The notes below the pieces were generated by a model. That model worked only from the letters and a program-made list of their open reading frames with translations. It did not search any database and had not been told where the DNA came from. 64,000 bases of DNA. It comes from Trichinella spiralis (lineage: Eukaryota; Nematoda; Enoplea; Trichinellida; Trichinellidae). Made by a program: the position numbers and the translations under genes. Below, piece by piece: positions 1 through 20,597 of the stretch. How positions within the stretch are numbered: position 1 is the first letter of the stretch; the number at the start of each line of letters is the position of its first letter. The DNA lies in assembly GCA_000181795.3 (NCBI GenBank), contig CM012954.1, positions 10,142,152 to 10,206,151 of the forward strand. Reading direction: 5' to 3'.

Positions 1-174
1 TGATTTGTTTGTATTGAGAAGATTTTTTTGTCAGATTTCAAAAATTCCCTTTATAAAATATAATTATTGGTTAAATTGAATTGCGATGTAATAATGATAA
101 ATATAAATGGATTATTTTCTTTAAGTTATTGAAATGAAAGTTAATGTTATGAGCTGAGTTGATTTCTACTGCAG

Positions 175-9242
<9,068 letters not shown>

Positions 9243-11874
9243 ACAGTTGAAAAAACCGCTACTCAGTTTACCATCATCTGAGCAGAGCTATACAATTTAT
9301 CATTATTCTAATTCTTTGGATTTTTTTTGCTCTATCTACAGAATTGCTCCGAATTATTATTATTATTATCATTAATAATAATAATATATATGTATATAAT
9401 CAGTCTACGTCTTAGAAAATCCACAATAATACGTACGTACCATAAGTATGGCATAAGCACCTAGATTGCGTGAAGATTAGCATATTTATATATGCTAATT
9501 TTCGTTGAACTGCCAGTGTTTTGATTATTATTCATTAATTTTCAAATTCTTCATTTTACCTGTAGTTTTTTTTCATATCAGTTTTTATATTTTTGTTATT
9601 ATCATTTTCATTTCACTGCTATTCTACGTTTCTCTGCAGCGATTTGTATGGCCGTTTTGATTAGAGAACCTTCTCTTCTCCCTCTATTACAATTTACACG
9701 TCTTCCATTTTGAACAGCCATATAACACAAAGAGCGTACAAAATTTGCTGACGATACTGGATGAAACTTGGAACCTAGTCGATAAGATGATAATGTCTGT
9801 TTTTGAATTTTTATTACTTATACAGAAATTATTGTTTGCACAATGGTCGAGAAGTTTTTAACGATTTTGTTAGCTGTTCTGAAAATACTTCTTTAGCATA
9901 TAGATTTGAATGCTTTCAGTTTGTTCTTTACACAATGAATGTATGTATCACTTGCTTGAATTTATTGTATAATCAGTCAACTCTTTCACAACATTCGTAT
10001 CAATTTCATTGCACAACTTTATCACTATTTGTTTGATCAGTTTAATTGAACTTGAATTTTTCAATAATTGTAGGTATTGAATGAATGATAAATTCTGAAA
10101 CAAAGAAATAATTGAAGAAATTGAAATTGAAAAAGAAATTTTATTGAAATAATCCGTGTATAATATGTTTGCGTTCGATTAATTATTTGCTTGATGGAAT
10201 AACTGATGATTAGGATGAAATAGAAGAAGAAATTAAATGAAAAAAGTAATTACGTAACAATATCTGAATTAGAATGGCATTCTAAAATTAGAAAGAAAGA
10301 AAAGGATATTATTAAACGATCGGGTGCAGGCAATGCAGCTAATCGGATAACTCGTACGAACTAATAAATGCAGTTAGTGAAAAGCAAGTTTAAGAAACAG
10401 TACACTTGCAGCGTGCTACAAAACAAAATCATCGTCAGAAATCCACGGGACAATCAAAAAAAGGAAGACATTTATTTCCCAAATGCATACTACGAAGATA
10501 TCATTTTGAACTGTTGCGGCAAGTAAAAGGATTATGATTTTCTGTACCGATCAGAAAATGCATGCTTCGCATAATTTCATGCATTCACTGAAAATGACCA
10601 AATATGAATACTTCGAAAAACGCGTGGGAAGCAGCAAAATCAAATATCAAATGAAACGGGTAATTGATATTTTAATCTTAACACAATATTGGTAGTTTTT
10701 TTTTCTAGCATTTAAATTTTAATATTCACCATCTTCATTCACATTTCAATATAATGTAGCATTCCCTACTGAAATGATAAAAAAGAAGATTGTATGAATT
10801 TCCATACAGAAAGCATACATAAGTATTCTTTTATTTATTTTTAGATTATTTGAACAACGTTGAACAGTGCAAATCAATACTTTTTTCAGACAATCGCTAA
10901 CTTTCTTTAAGCTGCATTTTTAGCTTCTTCACTAACTCACCAAGAGATTTTCATCCACAGAATTCGATATGGAGCACTCCATTATACAAATAATGATCGT
11001 CACAAAGGTGCCTTATCATCAAGTGGTAGCGTCGTAAAATATTCTCTGAATTAACTATGGCGTCAAAAATTTGTTTAAAGGTAATTTAAAGTAGTTCTGT
11101 TTTCTACTTGTGTTAGTTATCTTCAAAAACTGTGCACACTTATTTTGTAAACGTTATCTTTTGATTAAAAATTTAATGTAATTATTATATTTGAAAATTC
11201 AGTTTTAAATTTATTGTAACTTTCATTATGTGATAAAAGGAGACCATTTGTTATTTAGCATTTAACATTATTACACATATGAACAATGGAGAAAAAAGAG
11301 TTTTAAACGCCGTCTACAGGGAATAGAAAGCGGGCGTAACGAAGCACAACAACAGAATGCAAGAGGTATGTGTGATTTTCTGTCAGTCAAGATTATGTAA
11401 TTCGAGGTTGGGATACAGCGAAAGGGTGAATTTTATTCCATAGTTTAATTAAAATTGGTAAATGTAAGATGTAAATAAGATTTTTCACTGTAAAACGGTA
11501 TTTTCTGTTTTATAAATGAGATGGTATTGAGATTAGGGAAGAATGACTTGATTATTAGAATTTAACTTTAGCTCATTTAAACCACTTTCAATGCTGCGCG
11601 CCTGGTGTCTCTCTATTATGAGCACATCATCTTCTATTGTAGATTGCCTTTTCAATAGTTTAACAAGCATTTATTTGAAAATTTCTCAATTCAAAGCATC
11701 TTCTTTGACAGAAATTTGCTTCACATTATCAACGTTGTTATTCGATTTTTTCAAAAATGCGGAGGCGTGTTTGACTAAGTGAATATTTTTGTTATGGCGT
11801 TTATTGCCAGATAGTTTATATTTTGACTGAATTGTCAATGTCAAGGTCATTTTTGAATATTCAAATAACTGTCA
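9243..11874. other. Vinculin 3' flank, no gene seen
   Basis: AT-rich sequence after the vinculin stop, presumably holding its 3' UTR. No reading frame here has splice signals or recognisable similarity. A weak coding-looking patch near 9719-9800 has no supported start or continuation. Confidence 0.5.
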
Positions 11875-12855
11875 TCATTGAAAGTTTAATTTGCCACAAT
11901 ATATGAATTGTTTTTTCAAATCACTATTTTTTCTCTTATTTTACAGCAAACCAGCATTTCGTATAAAATGAGCAAGTATTTCAATTCTTGTATTTATAGT
12001 ATTTTTAGTATTTGAAATAAACTTAATAATAATGATGAAATTATTGTTTCCGCAGTGTGAGTTATATATTCTCTCAAACACAGTGTATTAGTTAAGTAAA
12101 TAAAGCGCAGTGAAAACTGTGCACTAGTGATATTTATGAGCAGGAAACAATGAAATAAAAATTTGCATACGGGTTCGTTTGCTTTATTGACATATTCGAC
12201 ATTATTATAGTTTGACGACGTCCGTGGATGAAAGGGCTGTGAACTGAAGACGACCAACATTAAGCGCCAAGCAATTCATTTGTTTTTTTATTAATTATTA
12301 TTTTTTGGAATAATTTCTGAAAAATAATTTTTCAATCATGAACACTGAAAGAGCATGAACATCAACAATGAGAAGACAGCGCATTGAGTAGTAAGTGGCA
12401 GTTTTTTCACTTTTATGTCGTAATCACTTAACAATGCAATTGAGAATCGATATTTAGCATAATTTCTTATTATATTCTCTATGAAGAATTCTCAACATAA
12501 GATGATAGTTGATTACATGAACGTCAAATTTCCATACAATTAAGATTGATTAAATAATACCATATAGGTATTGTTTATCTATTATTAAAATATGGTCGTT
12601 TGAAGATCATCTTCACGGTACCTAACAGACACATTTAATTGACTAAACAAGCTACTGCTTGCAAGCAGCTCACTTAAAATCAGCTTCATTTGAACTGCTT
12701 GCTTTTCTGAATTAAGAAAATTTTCAGACATACATAGGTGCGTTTTGTCAAAGTCAACTTTTTAGTTATGGTGTTTTCTGCCAGATAGTTTATATTTTAA
12801 CTAATTTTTCAAAATTAAGGACATTTTTGAATTTTTAAATTGTCCTTACTGGTTG
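11793..12855 (+). repeat. Direct repeat pair of about 90 bp
   Basis: The segments at about 11793-11880 and 12767-12855 are clearly related: both carry GCCAGATAGTTTATATTTT followed by a matching ACATTTTTGAAT-like block, roughly 75% alike by eye. The first copy abuts the outer edge of the left inverted-repeat arm and the second lies inside the arm. The counterpart of the inner copy is present in the right arm near 23100-23190. Confidence 0.75.
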
Positions 12856-15360
12856 AATTGTTGAACAGTGCGTTTCTTTTGTTCATACTGTATCCCGGCA
12901 TACGTTAGAATTTATCAATGCGTGATGCACAATTTTTAGTACTTCAACCCAGCATGTGCATTATATTAATTAATCAATTAATTATGCTTGTGTTTTAAGC
13001 AAATGTCATGTTTTGCCATTCTTCTGTTTTAGGCATTCATTTTTCTTCTTTTCAAAGTGGTTGATCAAAGTCTGATTGAAATGTTCACTAAACAATCAGT
13101 TCCTTTAAATTAATGAATGAATTTTGCTGAATATTGCGACATATTATTATCATGCCAGTGCAACTATATTTACGTAAGACACTATTTCATAATTCTTTAA
13201 TTTACGCCACAATATTATTTGTGATAGATAGTGGCTTTAATTATTATAATCTTTGGTGTTTGCTCATTAGATTGTTATACGTTTTCAAGGCATACATGCA
13301 TTTCTAGGTCAGCAGAATAACTTTATGCTAATGTGATGGTAAACACTGCCGTTGGCATTCTGCTACGTGCACTTTGTGCTATTCAAATGCGGTAGCAGTG
13401 TTCGTTATATAAATTTCTGTTTATTGAGAGAACTGCACTATAGGATAAAAATGTTCGCTGCTGAAGGGCGGTCTATTTACTTACTACATTGCGTTATTTG
13501 GTCATTTCGATGCTTCACTGCAACAATTACGTTGTGATTGTTGGACTGAAAATATGAAGAAATCACGAATATCAGTTACAAAATGCATGACTCTACGTTT
13601 GCTTCACACGTCATCCCTGACAGGTCTGCTGACAGGTATGAATTTTCATATATTTGCTATTTTTCATACAATGTTTTTTTCCTTCACTTGGCACACTGCA
13701 CTAAACATGCGCGCTTTTTAAGCTTTTCGTAGTTGTTTGATTTTAGTCTTTTTGAATGGAAACTAGCGCGTTGTTTTTCAGTAATGATGTTCAACTAATA
13801 TTCGAGACTTTATTACGGCCAAGCCATTATATAATAGTACTAATGGTATATTTTGCTATAATTTTCAATCGTCCTTACAAATCCATTTGTAAAGTAGTAC
13901 TCTGACATAGCAGTTGAACCCCTCCCACATTATCCTTACTGCCCACTGTAATGTTTATTGCTAAGGTAACATACTTGCCCAATTGTTTAAAGGAAATGTC
14001 GTGTGCAGTCGCACAATCGCACCCCTAAATGCTTGTCACTGCTCAAATCGTGCACAAGATTGTTTCAGCATGACATAGGAAAGCTGCTGTTAGCTAGAGA
14101 ACACACTTTTATATTACCACCTTTGATACTTTAAGAATGGCAGTAACGTACCCTTTATTTTTGAAATGACTCCTTAAAGTTTCTATTATGTCATTGTACC
14201 ACCAATACCACTGACTTATACAGATGCACCTATTTTAATGTCATTGAGAAAATAACTCATTGCCAATCAGTATTGTCAGTATTGATAAATGAAGCTACGG
14301 CTGAATATTATACGTGAAGATTGCGTGGAAGAACGCATATGACAACTTCCACCTCCTCCATCCTTCAACTTCTCCCTCATTCCTTCCTGCTATGCTGTCC
14401 CGCCCTCCTTTCCTTTCTAATGATCCCCATCATTGAGCTCGTTATAATACTAAGCTGAACAGAGATCGCATTCAACTGAAAATGCTGCCCATCCCCTATT
14501 GCCTATGCCTGATTCCCTATGCCTATCCCCATATGCTCCATGCTCCTGCTCATCATAAAATTTCATGACAACTGTTTAATTTTCCATAAATCTGAAAACG
14601 TATTTTATTTTCGAAACTATTTTCTGCGGAAGCTATTTTTTATTATCCATATAATTTTGATTAGAAGAAATGCATTGATAAAATATAAATTATTGAATCG
14701 CCTTGTACTTTCAAGCAACTAAATTACAGAACATGCATATATACGCAGTGATAGCATTTTCGTTTATTTTTAGTAATCTGCGATGCTTCAGGTTAATAAT
14801 ATTTCCTTTGAGGTAATTTTAGGGAAAAAATTTGCATAACAATGCCATATTACGTAGTAATATGAAGTGTGTAAATAGAAACGTAATAAATTTCATCGTC
14901 TCGTTTCATAATGTTGCTCATAATGTTTATTTTACTGCACTATTACTGATGGAAAATTAGGTTGTTCTTCCTGAGGAAAAGTAAATAGTCATTTGCATAA
15001 TTTACTTAGTATTATACATCTAATCAGAGAACTTCGATTACATTAGGTTATTCAGTTCACTGCAATGCTATCAATCTAGCACGTGGTCAACTATAATTCC
15101 GCTCTTCAACACCATCCATGAATAACTGGTAAGTTGGATTTGATATTTTGGTAGTGGTATGCTATGCATGTTACTTTACATATGTGGTGATTGGTAACTG
15201 GCGGGTGTCTTTTTAGTGTTATTATTGCTAAGTTTTAGATGCATCAGATGCTGAAGACGAAGAAGTATCTATTTCTGTTTTTTATTTATAGATGACTGCA
15301 TTAATATAATTCACTTTTAGAACTTACATTATTTTATTTTCGTATCAATGAATATAAAAA
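11875..15360 (+). repeat. Left arm of large inverted repeat
   Basis: About 3.5 kb that is repeated in reverse complement at about 20598-24100. Comparison by eye at several points (e.g. 13561-13960 against 21990-22395) gives roughly 95% identity, with scattered substitutions and small indels. Similarity fades near 11875 outside and near 15360 inside. A shared 61-codon open frame (13352-13537) is conserved as a by-product of arm identity and shows no other coding sign. No transposase, integrase or polymerase motif was seen. Confidence 0.92.
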
Positions 15361-16856
15361 ATCCTATCATGAGAAGATGATGCCACTATGCATCATAATT
15401 ATTTTCATCTGCTGTCGATTTGCAATCTTGTTTATTCCCGTGAAATTTCAATGAAAATGATGGCCACAAGCAGCTGCGCAAAATGATTATTTGCGAGATA
15501 TTTAGATTGTAAATTAGCCACCCCATCAGCAGCACATCTGTTATTGTATTCGTACGTGCAACGTAATGTAAGTAATATTGTAGATTGGTTGCCTTTGATT
15601 TTAGTAAATTTGAAATTTGAATTTTACATTAGAAATTTATAAAATGTATTCCTTTTTCTCTTTTCCATTTATAAAATGGATAGGTAAAAAGAGTAGGTGT
15701 AGTAGGTACAAGAGTGTAGGTAAAAAATATTCTGTTTATATGACAAATTACTTATTAAATAATTTTGTAATCCAATGTTTTATTTCGATGTGTTATGTAG
15801 TATCTATTTTTTAGTTTGACTATTGCTCTGTTCATGTTTCTACCGTGATCAGTCATGTGTCTCAACAGTTCCGCTTTCTGGTTTTCTTCATCGCCACAGT
15901 AAGAATGAATTTTATGCACTTTGTTAGCAATTGGTTGTGTCAGTGCAGTGGAACTATTTCTACAAACTTGAATATCTTTCTCTTATGGTGGTTCAGGTTT
16001 CCCTCAATGGATTGAAAAGATGTACAAAAATCTGTAAGTAATTGAGTATCTATAATATGTCACTATTATTAATGTCTTTTAATTCTACTTATATCTGATC
16101 TTGTATGCTTCTTGTTATCGAATTAAATAGTGTACGTCAACATAATTGAAACGTTTTCGAATTCCTGTTGCTCTTGCCAACATGGTATGTCACCTTTACC
16201 TCAATGCGTTCTAAATGTGCCATCACAAAAATAAGTATACATTTTGCCCATTATAGGGATGGAATACACCATCAACATCGAGCTCGTTCATACTCCTGCG
16301 TTAGTTTAGGTTGGCTTAATGGCGTTACCCACTATTGGTCCAGAAATCTGTGTGGCTTCGCTTATCATAGGGATACGGTATAATTAAATAATGATTGTAA
16401 TAGTAGCATATATTGTGAATATAGTCATTTGCGTTGGTTTTCAGATATATCACACAAGTCTGGTGGTGCGTGTTGCCATCAGTGCGTTTGGTGAGTATTT
16501 TTGTATAGTATTATGTGAGTAGGTAAGTTTTAGTATTTTGTAAGTAGAGATTTTGTTTTTTATTGATGAGTGATAGTGTTCATTCACACTGCGGTGTTGC
16601 TTATCACATGCTTAGGATGTTTAACTGAAAATTTCAGCGCGTAGCTGTTGAGATGCTTGCATCCTGAAGGACATATGTTGTATGACTAGCAAGTAGTTTT
16701 TCTACAAATTTGTATACTTAGTAATTAAGGATCAACGATGCACTGTTATTTGTCTTCAATTAATTTTTTATAATATGGCTGTTTTATATCAATTTTGTTT
16801 AACATGCTTTACTTTTCAGCACAATTGTTTTGCAAATATTTTTAGAATCAAATTAA
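15361..16856. other. Left part of inverted-repeat spacer, no gene seen
   Basis: Sequence between the left arm and the assembly gap. I see no repeat of it elsewhere in the window and no supported gene. Confidence 0.5.
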
Positions 16857-17641
16857 NNNNNNNNNNNNNNNNNNNNNNNNNNNNNNNNNNNNNNNNNNNN
16901 NNNNNNNNNNNNNNNNNNNNNNNNNNNNNNNNNNNNNNNNNNNNNNNNNNNNNNNNNNNNNNNNNNNNNNNNNNNNNNNNNNNNNNNNNNNNNNNNNNNN
17001 NNNNNNNNNNNNNNNNNNNNNNNNNNNNNNNNNNNNNNNNNNNNNNNNNNNNNNNNNNNNNNNNNNNNNNNNNNNNNNNNNNNNNNNNNNNNNNNNNNNN
17101 NNNNNNNNNNNNNNNNNNNNNNNNNNNNNNNNNNNNNNNNNNNNNNNNNNNNNNNNNNNNNNNNNNNNNNNNNNNNNNNNNNNNNNNNNNNNNNNNNNNN
17201 NNNNNNNNNNNNNNNNNNNNNNNNNNNNNNNNNNNNNNNNNNNNNNNNNNNNNNNNNNNNNNNNNNNNNNNNNNNNNNNNNNNNNNNNNNNNNNNNNNNN
17301 NNNNNNNNNNNNNNNNNNNNNNNNNNNNNNNNNNNNNNNNNNNNNNNNNNNNNNNNNNNNNNNNNNNNNNNNNNNNNNNNNNNNNNNNNNNNNNNNNNNN
17401 NNNNNNNNNNNNNNNNNNNNNNNNNNNNNNNNNNNNNNNNNNNNNNNNNNNNNNNNNNNNNNNNNNNNNNNNNNNNNNNNNNNNNNNNNNNNNNNNNNNN
17501 NNNNNNNNNNNNNNNNNNNNNNNNNNNNNNNNNNNNNNNNNNNNNNNNNNNNNNNNNNNNNNNNNNNNNNNNNNNNNNNNNNNNNNNNNNNNNNNNNNNN
17601 NNNNNNNNNNNNNNNNNNNNNNNNNNNNNNNNNNNNNNNNN
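16857..17641. other. Assembly gap (785 N)
   Basis: A run of undetermined bases inside the spacer of the inverted repeat. The minisatellite with GGTAAGT motifs begins directly at its right edge, so the gap probably contains more of that array. Confidence 1.
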
Positions 17642-17770
17642 GTGTGAAGGTAAGTATAAGTGTGAAGGTGAGTGCTGGATAGGTGAAGGTAAGTAGTCAG
17701 AAGGTAAGTATAAGTGTGAAGGTATGTACTGGATAGGTGAAGTGTAGTGTAAAAAGTTAAGGTAAGTAAT
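17642..17770 (+). repeat. Minisatellite carrying splice-donor-like GGTAAGT motifs
   Basis: Imperfect tandem units of about 57 bases built from GTGTGAAGGTAAGT and GGATAGGTGAAG. GGTAAGT occurs at about 17649, 17688, 17703 and 17761, with variants GGTGAGT (17667) and GGTATGT (17720). Each matches the 5' splice-site consensus, yet no exon structure is apparent. The array is cut by the assembly gap on its left. Confidence 0.85.
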
Positions 17771-17820
17771 GTTTAGGATAAAGTATGGAGAATGTACACG
17801 TGAATATTGAAATTACAAAT

Positions 17821-18380
17821 TTAAAAAAGCCTGAGGCGATTTATTTAATAAAATATGCAAATTTTTAGTAGCCTACGGGTAATATGCAAATTTTTATTTG
17901 CCCTCAGGCAACGCCTGGGGCTATGCCTCAGGCAATTTTTTGAAAATTTCGAATTTTTTAAAATATAGCCCCAGGCTTTACCCTCAGGCTATGCCCCAGG
18001 GCAAATAAAAATTTGCATATGCCCTAAGGCTACCCCCCAGGCAATTTATAGCACAATATTTGACCTAAGGGGGTTTTTATGCAAATTTTTAATTGCCTCA
18101 GGGTAATATGCAAATTTTTATATGCCCTGAGGCTACGCCTGGGGCTATGCCTCAGGCAATTTTTTGAAAATTTTGAAATTTTTTGAAATTTAGCCGCAGG
18201 CGTCGCCTCGGGCTATGCCTCAGGGCAAATAAAAATTTGCATATTCCCGCAGGCTACGCCGAAAGCATTTTTTTGCACAATATTTGCCTTCAGGGGGATA
18301 TGCAAATTTTCATTTGCTTTCAGGCTATGCCCAGGGCATTCCCTCAGGTATTTTTTTCGAAAATTTACATAATTCAGCCC
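17821..18380. repeat. Hairpin-forming tandem repeat with ATGCAAAT octamers
   Basis: About two and a half imperfect units of roughly 190-225 bases (starts near 17883, 18108 and 18298). Each unit combines ATATGCAAATTTTTAT, blocks such as GCCTGGGGC and GCCTCAGGC, and an AATTTTTTGAAAATTT spacer. Inverted copies within the units (for example GGGCAAATAAAAATTTGCAT near 18000 and 18220) allow long stem-loops. ATGCAAAT or its complement appears at least seven times. GC-rich palindromic cores alternate with AT-rich linkers. Confidence 0.85.
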
Positions 18381-18410
18381 CAGGCTTCTACATACTTCTT
18401 CAATTCGATA

Positions 18411-18650
18411 CTTACATGTTCTCCAATTACCTCACTACTTAACTACGCTTTCCCGTACTCCATTCAGCGTAGTTTCACTTCATACTTACCTCTCCGCTCT
18501 ATTAAATCTACGCACAGCACAGTACTTACCTGCACAACTTACTTTTTCATTTCACTCACCTGCACCCTACGTTATCGTACTTACCTGTACGCAATCACAT
18601 TAGTATCCGCTTCGACTCTACTTACCTGCATTACTTTATCCACTTACCTT
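18411..18650 (-). repeat. Array of ACTTACC (reverse GGTAAGT) motifs
   Basis: ACTTACC occurs at about 18484, 18524, 18578, 18619 and 18642, spaced roughly 23-54 bases, with weaker versions at 18411 (ACTTACA), 18435 and 18553. Several extend to TACTTACCTG, whose complement CAGGTAAGTA is a perfect splice donor. It lies on the opposite side of the hairpin block from the GGTAAGT array and in the opposite orientation, as though a second inverted repeat surrounds the core. Confidence 0.75.
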
Positions 18651-19096
18651 GATGCTACGTATCAGTACTTTACGCTCTCTACTGCTCTTAATGAATTCAA
18701 TATAAATATGCCATGATTCTAAAATTCATAGTTTTACATTACATTACAAATTACAGCCATATTATAGAAAGTAATTGAAGACGAATAACAGCAGCATAAT
18801 AAATACGTTATTCGATGGAGATCATTCAAGATGCGGCTCTCGTCTTCACAGTTACGCACTAAAACATTAAAGACAATTATCCTACAAAAAATAATGCAAT
18901 TCTTCCTTACCTTGCGTGACCTTCCTTACATCAGAACCGTAAACGCAATTTGAGAGTGCCATCGGCTGCGACTGAAACAATTCATAAATTGCTATCAAGA
19001 ACAAAATGCTGGGATGTACAGCGACATACCTGTTCTATTTATTTAACGTCTTTCATTGCTGTCATAAACAATATCGAATTCCTTCTTTGTGAATTT
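18651..19096. other. Spacer sequence between motif array and tandem duplication
   Basis: No gene or clear repeat, apart from scattered CTTACC-type motifs (for example near 18905). Confidence 0.4.
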
Positions 19097-20255
19097 GTGA
19101 TAAGCAAAGGCACACTGGGACGGCTAGGAAGCGCCTTTACGTCCATGTGAACACGGGTTGCAAACGGTACAAGATTCATGGGATGACGTAATCCACAGCT
19201 ATTATAAACAAAAACTACTTACTAATTTTTGTCATATCACATTGGAAACGCACTGACGAAAGATCTATACGGGCACCAGCGCTACTCGACTGTCTCAACG
19301 TAGTCTGCTAGAATTACAATCATTTATTTCTTTCTTACTCTTATGATAAGTGAAATCACACTAGTACCAATGATGAACGTCACTGCGTCAACTTCAACTC
19401 AGAGGGCCATCAGAAGAAACATCGAATTCGCTTGATGTTAATGTAATGCTGTCATGGATGAAATGTGCACGCTTTACGTATCCACCTGCAATCAGGAGCA
19501 AGTTAAATACTTACGGATGTTTGTGATGCCACATCTAGAAGAAACTGATGTGAACATGACTAAGCACGGTGTCCAGAGCGAAAGGAAGTTGAAAACAATT
19601 CAGCTAATGATGTTATTTGTCATTATAGATGTTATCTAATTCAATCCATGTAACATTCGCATCTTCCAGCTATCTAATTAATCAAATTCAATACTTACTG
19701 ATAAACGATACTATTTGGGATAATCAAAGACACACTGGGATGGCTAGGAAACGCCTTTATGTCCATGTGAACAAGGGTTGCCAACGGTACAAGCTTCATG
19801 GGATGACGTAACCCACAGCTATTATAAAAAAAGCTACTCACTAATTATTGTCATATCACATTGGAAACGCAATGACAGCAACAAGCACCAATACGTTGTC
19901 AGGATTTGTACGAACGCTGCTCGACTGACGACGAAATCTACTACAATTACAATCCATTCCTTCTTACTGTTGTGATAAGTGAAGCCACACTAGAACAACT
20001 GGGAAACGTCACTGCACCAAACACTGTACGATGCAACTGCAATCAGGAGCAAATTCAATACTTACGGATGTTTGTGATGCCAAATTTAGAACGAAATGAT
20101 GTGAACATGACTTATCACGTTTCCCAGAGCAAAATGAACACCATAAAAACTCAGCTGAAGACGTAATCTGTAATTACAGAAGTTACCTAATTATACCTAT
20201 ATCTAATACGCCTATCTTCTTGCTATCTAATTAAACAAATTCAACACTTACTGTT
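19097..20255 (+). repeat. Two-copy tandem duplication of about 0.55-0.62 kb
   Basis: Copy one (about 19097-19712) and copy two (about 19719-20255) share long matches, for example GGCTAGGAARCGCCTTTA, CATGGGATGACGTAA and ACTTACGGATGTTTGTGATG. Copy two is shorter by an internal deletion. Inside each copy a smaller motif, GATAAGYRAARNCACACT, recurs about 250 bases on (19097 and 19345; 19722 and 19975), suggesting an older sub-repeat. No conserved reading frame spans both copies. Confidence 0.85.
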
Positions 20256-20597
20256 TTTTGTCATACGTTTTTTGAACGCCATGTCAGCAACTCAAACAAC
20301 CACTGTTAAACAGCTTTTACCTGTCTTTACTGATAATAGATTGCACCTGGGCATTTTCAAAACGGAGCAAGGCAAATATAATTTTCAATTCTTAAAAGAA
20401 TTGAATCAAGGGCACCTAATCCATGATATCATATACATGATAATTTAACATTAGTGCTGCAGTTGGAAAAAAAGCAATGTGGCGCTAATGGCATTGCCAC
20501 CTTCAACCTAAATTTAACAGAAAAATTCAAGTAAAAAGCAAGGCATATTCATCATGATGCATAGTTACCATATTCAGTTAGTTTTCAGAATTTGGTT
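20256..20597. other. Right part of inverted-repeat spacer
   Basis: Non-repetitive AT-rich sequence before the right arm; nothing recognised. Confidence 0.4.

Noticed and set aside
9719-9800. Possible extra exon after the vinculin stop
   Set aside because: Short coding-looking patch without a proper donor; vinculin already ends with its conserved C-terminus at 9242.
13352-13537. 61-codon open frame, also present in the right arm on the minus strand (22419-22604)
   Set aside because: Conservation is explained by arm identity; no start context, splice sites or similarity, and no excess of silent differences that I can see.
16775-17647. Apparent 290-codon open frame
   Set aside because: Almost all of it is the run of N.
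17642-17770. CRISPR-like array
   Set aside because: Eukaryotic context, units are imperfect and overlapping with no constant repeat plus unique spacer pattern; it is a minisatellite.
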